The position numbers and the translations under genes were made by a program. Positions 6,054-7,923 of a stretch of 7,923 bases of DNA are shown here, piece by piece. Positions within the stretch are counted from its first letter, which is position 1. Every line of letters begins with the position of its first letter. The notes beneath the pieces were generated by a model. It saw only the letters and a program-made list of their open reading frames with translations. It did no database searches and was not told the DNA's origin. This stretch comes from Pseudomonadota bacterium (GTDB lineage Bacteria > Pseudomonadota > Gammaproteobacteria > Burkholderiales > SCOH01): assembly GCA_030917985.1 (NCBI GenBank), contig JAUPTR010000418.1, positions 1 to 7,923 on the forward strand. Direction: 5' to 3'.

Positions 6054-6619
6054 GCGCGGGCATTCGTATCAAGCGCGGTGGGCAGCTGCGCCGCCATCTG
6101 TTGCAGCAACAGTGGCACCGATGCGGAAATCAATGGCGCACGGGTATTGGCATGCAGAAAGCCATCGTCGGCAGCACGCTGCCACAAGGCACGGAATGGA
6201 TCGAAATAACCGTCGACATCCAGCAGGCCTACCGGATAAGGATGAATGCCCAGTTGCGCCCAGGTGAGGATTTCGAACAGCTCATCATAGGTGCCAATGC
6301 CTCCAGGCAAGGCAATGAAACCCTGCGCCAGCGCTGCCATTCTGGCCTTGCGGCTATGCATCGAATCGACCACGATCAGCTCGCTCAAGCCGGCATGGGC
6401 CAGCTCACGCTCAACCATGAACGCCGGAATCACGCCCACCACGCGACCGCCGGCATCCAGTGCGGCCGTGGCCACTTCGCCCATCAGGCCGATATTACCC
6501 CCGCCGTACACCAGCGTAATACCCTGCTGTGCCAGGCCCTGCCCCAGCGCTACGGCGGCTTGGGTATAAGCAGCACGGTGGCCATGTTTGGCCCCGCAAA
6601 AAATGGCCAGCGACTGCAT
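6050..6619 (-). CDS. LOG family nucleoside 5'-monophosphate phosphoribohydrolase
   Basis: This is a Rossmann-like protein of the LOG (Lonely Guy, TIGR00730) family, often mislabelled lysine decarboxylase. Characterised members split cytokinin riboside 5'-monophosphates, or AMP-like nucleotides, into the base and ribose 5-phosphate. The 189 residues are typical. Diagnostic sites are FCGAKHG (7-13), YGGGNIGLMG (38-47), MHSRKARM (87-94) and PGGIGTYDELFE (105-116), which match the MHxRK and PGGxGTxxE signatures holding the catalytic Arg and Glu. The ATG directly abuts the pheA stop (TAAATG) and the end overlaps the GNAT start, so expression depends on the pheA transcript. Its physiological role in bacteria is mostly unclear; it may be nucleotide salvage. 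A link to aromatic amino acids is not shown by the sequence. Confidence 0.93.
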   Translation of the reverse strand: MQSLAIFCGAKHGHRAAYTQAAVALGQGLAQQGITLVYGGGNIGLMGEVATAALDAGGRVVGVIPAFMVERELAHAGLSELIVVDSMHSRKARMAALAQGFIALPGGIGTYDELFEILTWAQLGIHPYPVGLLDVDGYFDPFRALWQRAADDGFLHANTRAPLISASVPLLLQQMAAQLPTALDTNARA

Positions 6620-7690
6620 TTACACCACAGCAGCAGGATAGGAACCCAGCACCCGCAGCATCACTGCGTGCTCGCGCAAATCCTTCAATGCGGATTTGAC
6701 CGGCTCGATATCATGGTGACCATCGATATCGACAAAGAATACGTATTCCCACGAGCCGCCCTTGGCGGGACGTGACTCGAACTTACTCATGCTGACCCCG
6801 TTTTTCGCCAGCGGCGCCAGCAGATCGTGCATGGCACCGGCCTGGTTCTTGGCAGTCATCAACAACGAGGTTTTGTCCTTGCCCGACGCAGGCGAATCCT
6901 GCTGGCCCAGCACCAGAAAGCGCGTCGTGTTGTTCGGCTCATCTTCGATATTGGTGGCCACCTTAGTCAGCTCATAACGTTCTGCAGCCGACTCGCCCGC
7001 AATCGCAGCGGCGGTTTCATCCAGCGATGCCAGACGCGCCGCTTCCGCGTTGCTGGTACAGGCAATCCGCTCAACCTGAGGCAGATTGGCATTCAGCCAT
7101 TCATGGCACTGCCCCAGCGATTGTGAATGCGAATAAACCCGTTGTATGCCATCCAGCGACGGCGTTTTGCGCAGCAAGTGCTGATGAATACGCAGCACGA
7201 CCTCGCCACAGACTTTCAGCGGGGTTTGCGTCATCAGATCCAGCGTGCGACCAACTGCACCTTCGGTGGAGTTTTCTACCGGCACCACGGCAAAATCTGA
7301 CTGCCCGGCTTCGGTGGCGCGAAATACCTCGTCGATCGAGCGGCACGGCGACAACAATGCAGCGTGGCCGAAATGCTTGACTGCGGCAGATTCAGTAAAG
7401 GTACCCAGAGGGCCAAGAAACGCCACCTGCAGCGGGCGCTCCAAAGATAGACAGGCGGACATGATTTCGCGGAACAAACGCGCAGCCAGTTCATCCGGCA
7501 GCGGCCCACGATTCAGCTCCTTGATACGGCGCAGCACCTGCGCCTCGCGCTCGGGGCGATACATGACGCCCCCACCCTTGATTTCGCCGATCCGGCGTGC
7601 ATGTTCGGCACGCGCATTGATCAGCTCAAGAATCTGCGCATCGATGGCGTCGATGGCATCACGATGTTGTTTCAGTTGTTCGTCGGACAT
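6620..7690 (-). CDS. pheA: P-protein: bifunctional chorismate mutase / prephenate dehydratase
   Basis: PheA converts chorismate to prephenate and then to phenylpyruvate, the precursor of phenylalanine, in the cytoplasm. With ATG at 7690 it is 356 residues, close to other proteobacterial forms. Domains in order: AroQ chorismate mutase (about 5-87; R10, R27 and K38 in RRIGEIKGG fit the active site), prephenate dehydratase (about 88-265; VAFLGPLGTFTESAA, ENSTEGAVGRTLD at 139-151, and TTRF at 255-258 with catalytic Thr256), and a C-terminal ACT domain (about 275-350) with GAMH (285-288) and ESRP (305-308) for phenylalanine feedback. I chose 7690 because the N-terminus MSDEQLKQHRDAIDAID is typical; a TTG at 7717 would add nine residues (MICSYPVSE). 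Neither start has a strong Shine-Dalgarno. It is the first gene of the operon. No Phe-rich leader peptide or attenuator hairpin is evident in the ~90 bases upstream. Confidence 0.97.
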   Translation of the reverse strand: MSDEQLKQHRDAIDAIDAQILELINARAEHARRIGEIKGGGVMYRPEREAQVLRRIKELNRGPLPDELAARLFREIMSACLSLERPLQVAFLGPLGTFTESAAVKHFGHAALLSPCRSIDEVFRATEAGQSDFAVVPVENSTEGAVGRTLDLMTQTPLKVCGEVVLRIHQHLLRKTPSLDGIQRVYSHSQSLGQCHEWLNANLPQVERIACTSNAEAARLASLDETAAAIAGESAAERYELTKVATNIEDEPNNTTRFLVLGQQDSPASGKDKTSLLMTAKNQAGAMHDLLAPLAKNGVSMSKFESRPAKGGSWEYVFFVDIDGHHDIEPVKSALKDLREHAVMLRVLGSYPAAVV

Positions 7691-7779
7691 TTCGCTAACA
7701 GGGTAGGAACAAATCAAAGGTCAGAGGATATCACGCTCGCATGTGCCGTTGTTGCCCGGGCACGCCGCAGCAGGCGCTT

Positions 7780-7923
7780 TCAGTCCATGCGGATCTGGCC
7801 GTTGGCACCGGTTCGCACCATCACCACTGCCGGTCCGAGACCAAAATCGAAGGAGCTGGGCAATTTATCGGTTTTTATCAGCGCCAACAGTCGCTGAAAC
7901 TGGACGTCATCATCACATTTTAC
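7780..7923 (-). CDS. C-terminal end of an unrecognised protein (partial)
   Basis: A minus-strand frame enters the window at 7923 and ends with TGA at 7780-7782, giving 47 residues that end in PAVVMVRTGANGQIRMD. It begins VKCDDDVQFQRLLALIKTDK. Codon usage is compatible with the neighbouring genes and the frame has no stop, but it is too short to assign. It points toward pheA in the same direction, about 90 bases before the pheA ATG. The gap holds no clear terminator, and a TGATATCCT (7733-7725) that resembles an extended -10 without a good -35. It could be an upstream operon member or an independent gene; the motifs do not match the SerC or GyrA C-termini I would expect in some relatives. Confidence 0.5.
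   Translation of the reverse strand, partial: VKCDDDVQFQRLLALIKTDKLPSSFDFGLGPAVVMVRTGANGQIRMD

Noticed and set aside
5660..6775. Plus-strand open frame of 371 codons opposite the GNAT, LOG and pheA genes
   Set aside because: It mirrors three strong minus-strand genes with clear catalytic motifs. Its translation has no recognisable domain and is a GC-driven shadow.
7725..7733. TGATATCCT as an extended -10 promoter for pheA
   Set aside because: The match is only partial and no acceptable -35 lies 16-18 bases upstream, so it is mentioned but not called.
7754..7761. GCCCGGGC palindrome as a terminator of the upstream gene
   Set aside because: It is only 8 bases, has no loop or T run, and is expected by chance in GC-rich DNA.

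Overview
The window looks like ordinary chromosomal DNA of a GC-rich betaproteobacterium. My best inference is the Neisseriales/Chromobacteriaceae group, from protein character and gene content recalled without a database search. No phage, insertion sequence, CRISPR array or other mobile element is visible.

Layout. (1) Positions 1-2434, plus strand: the 3' end of an ABC importer operon of the nitrate/sulfonate/taurine type. It comprises a permease fragment that appears broken, its ATPase partner and an intact nnrS gene. NnrS is a haem/copper membrane protein linked to nitric-oxide metabolism. The permease and ATPase overlap, and the ATPase and nnrS share ATGA. (2) Positions 2435-2750: a spacer with no convincing gene; it holds nested inverted repeats and a hairpin just past the tRNA. 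(3) Positions 2751-3836, minus strand: gluQ (glutamyl-Q tRNA(Asp) synthetase) followed by tRNA-Glu(TTC). A good sigma70-type promoter for the tRNA lies at the very end of the gluQ reading frame. (4) Positions 3908-4246, plus strand: fdxA, a seven-iron ferredoxin divergent from gluQ, with an extended -10 promoter. (5) Positions 4266-4304: a strong palindromic terminator shared by convergent fdxA and hisC. (6) Positions 4312-7717, minus strand: a four-gene operon, transcribed in the order pheA, LOG-family phosphoribohydrolase, GNAT acetyltransferase, hisC. The genes abut or overlap by a few bases. (7) Positions 7780-7923, minus strand: the C-terminal end of an unrecognised protein upstream of pheA.

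How the genes fit together. PheA makes phenylpyruvate from chorismate via prephenate. A HisC-type aminotransferase at the end of the same operon could transaminate aromatic keto acids as well as, or instead of, imidazole-acetol phosphate. The LOG and GNAT genes between them have no obvious role in the pathway. GluQ modifies queuosine in tRNA(Asp), so its neighbouring tRNA-Glu is not its RNA substrate. The most notable oddities are the apparent decay of the importer (broken permease, ATPase without a normal start codon) next to intact nnrS, the A54 base in the tRNA-Glu T loop, and the tRNA promoter inside gluQ. I found no clear candidate for an undescribed system.
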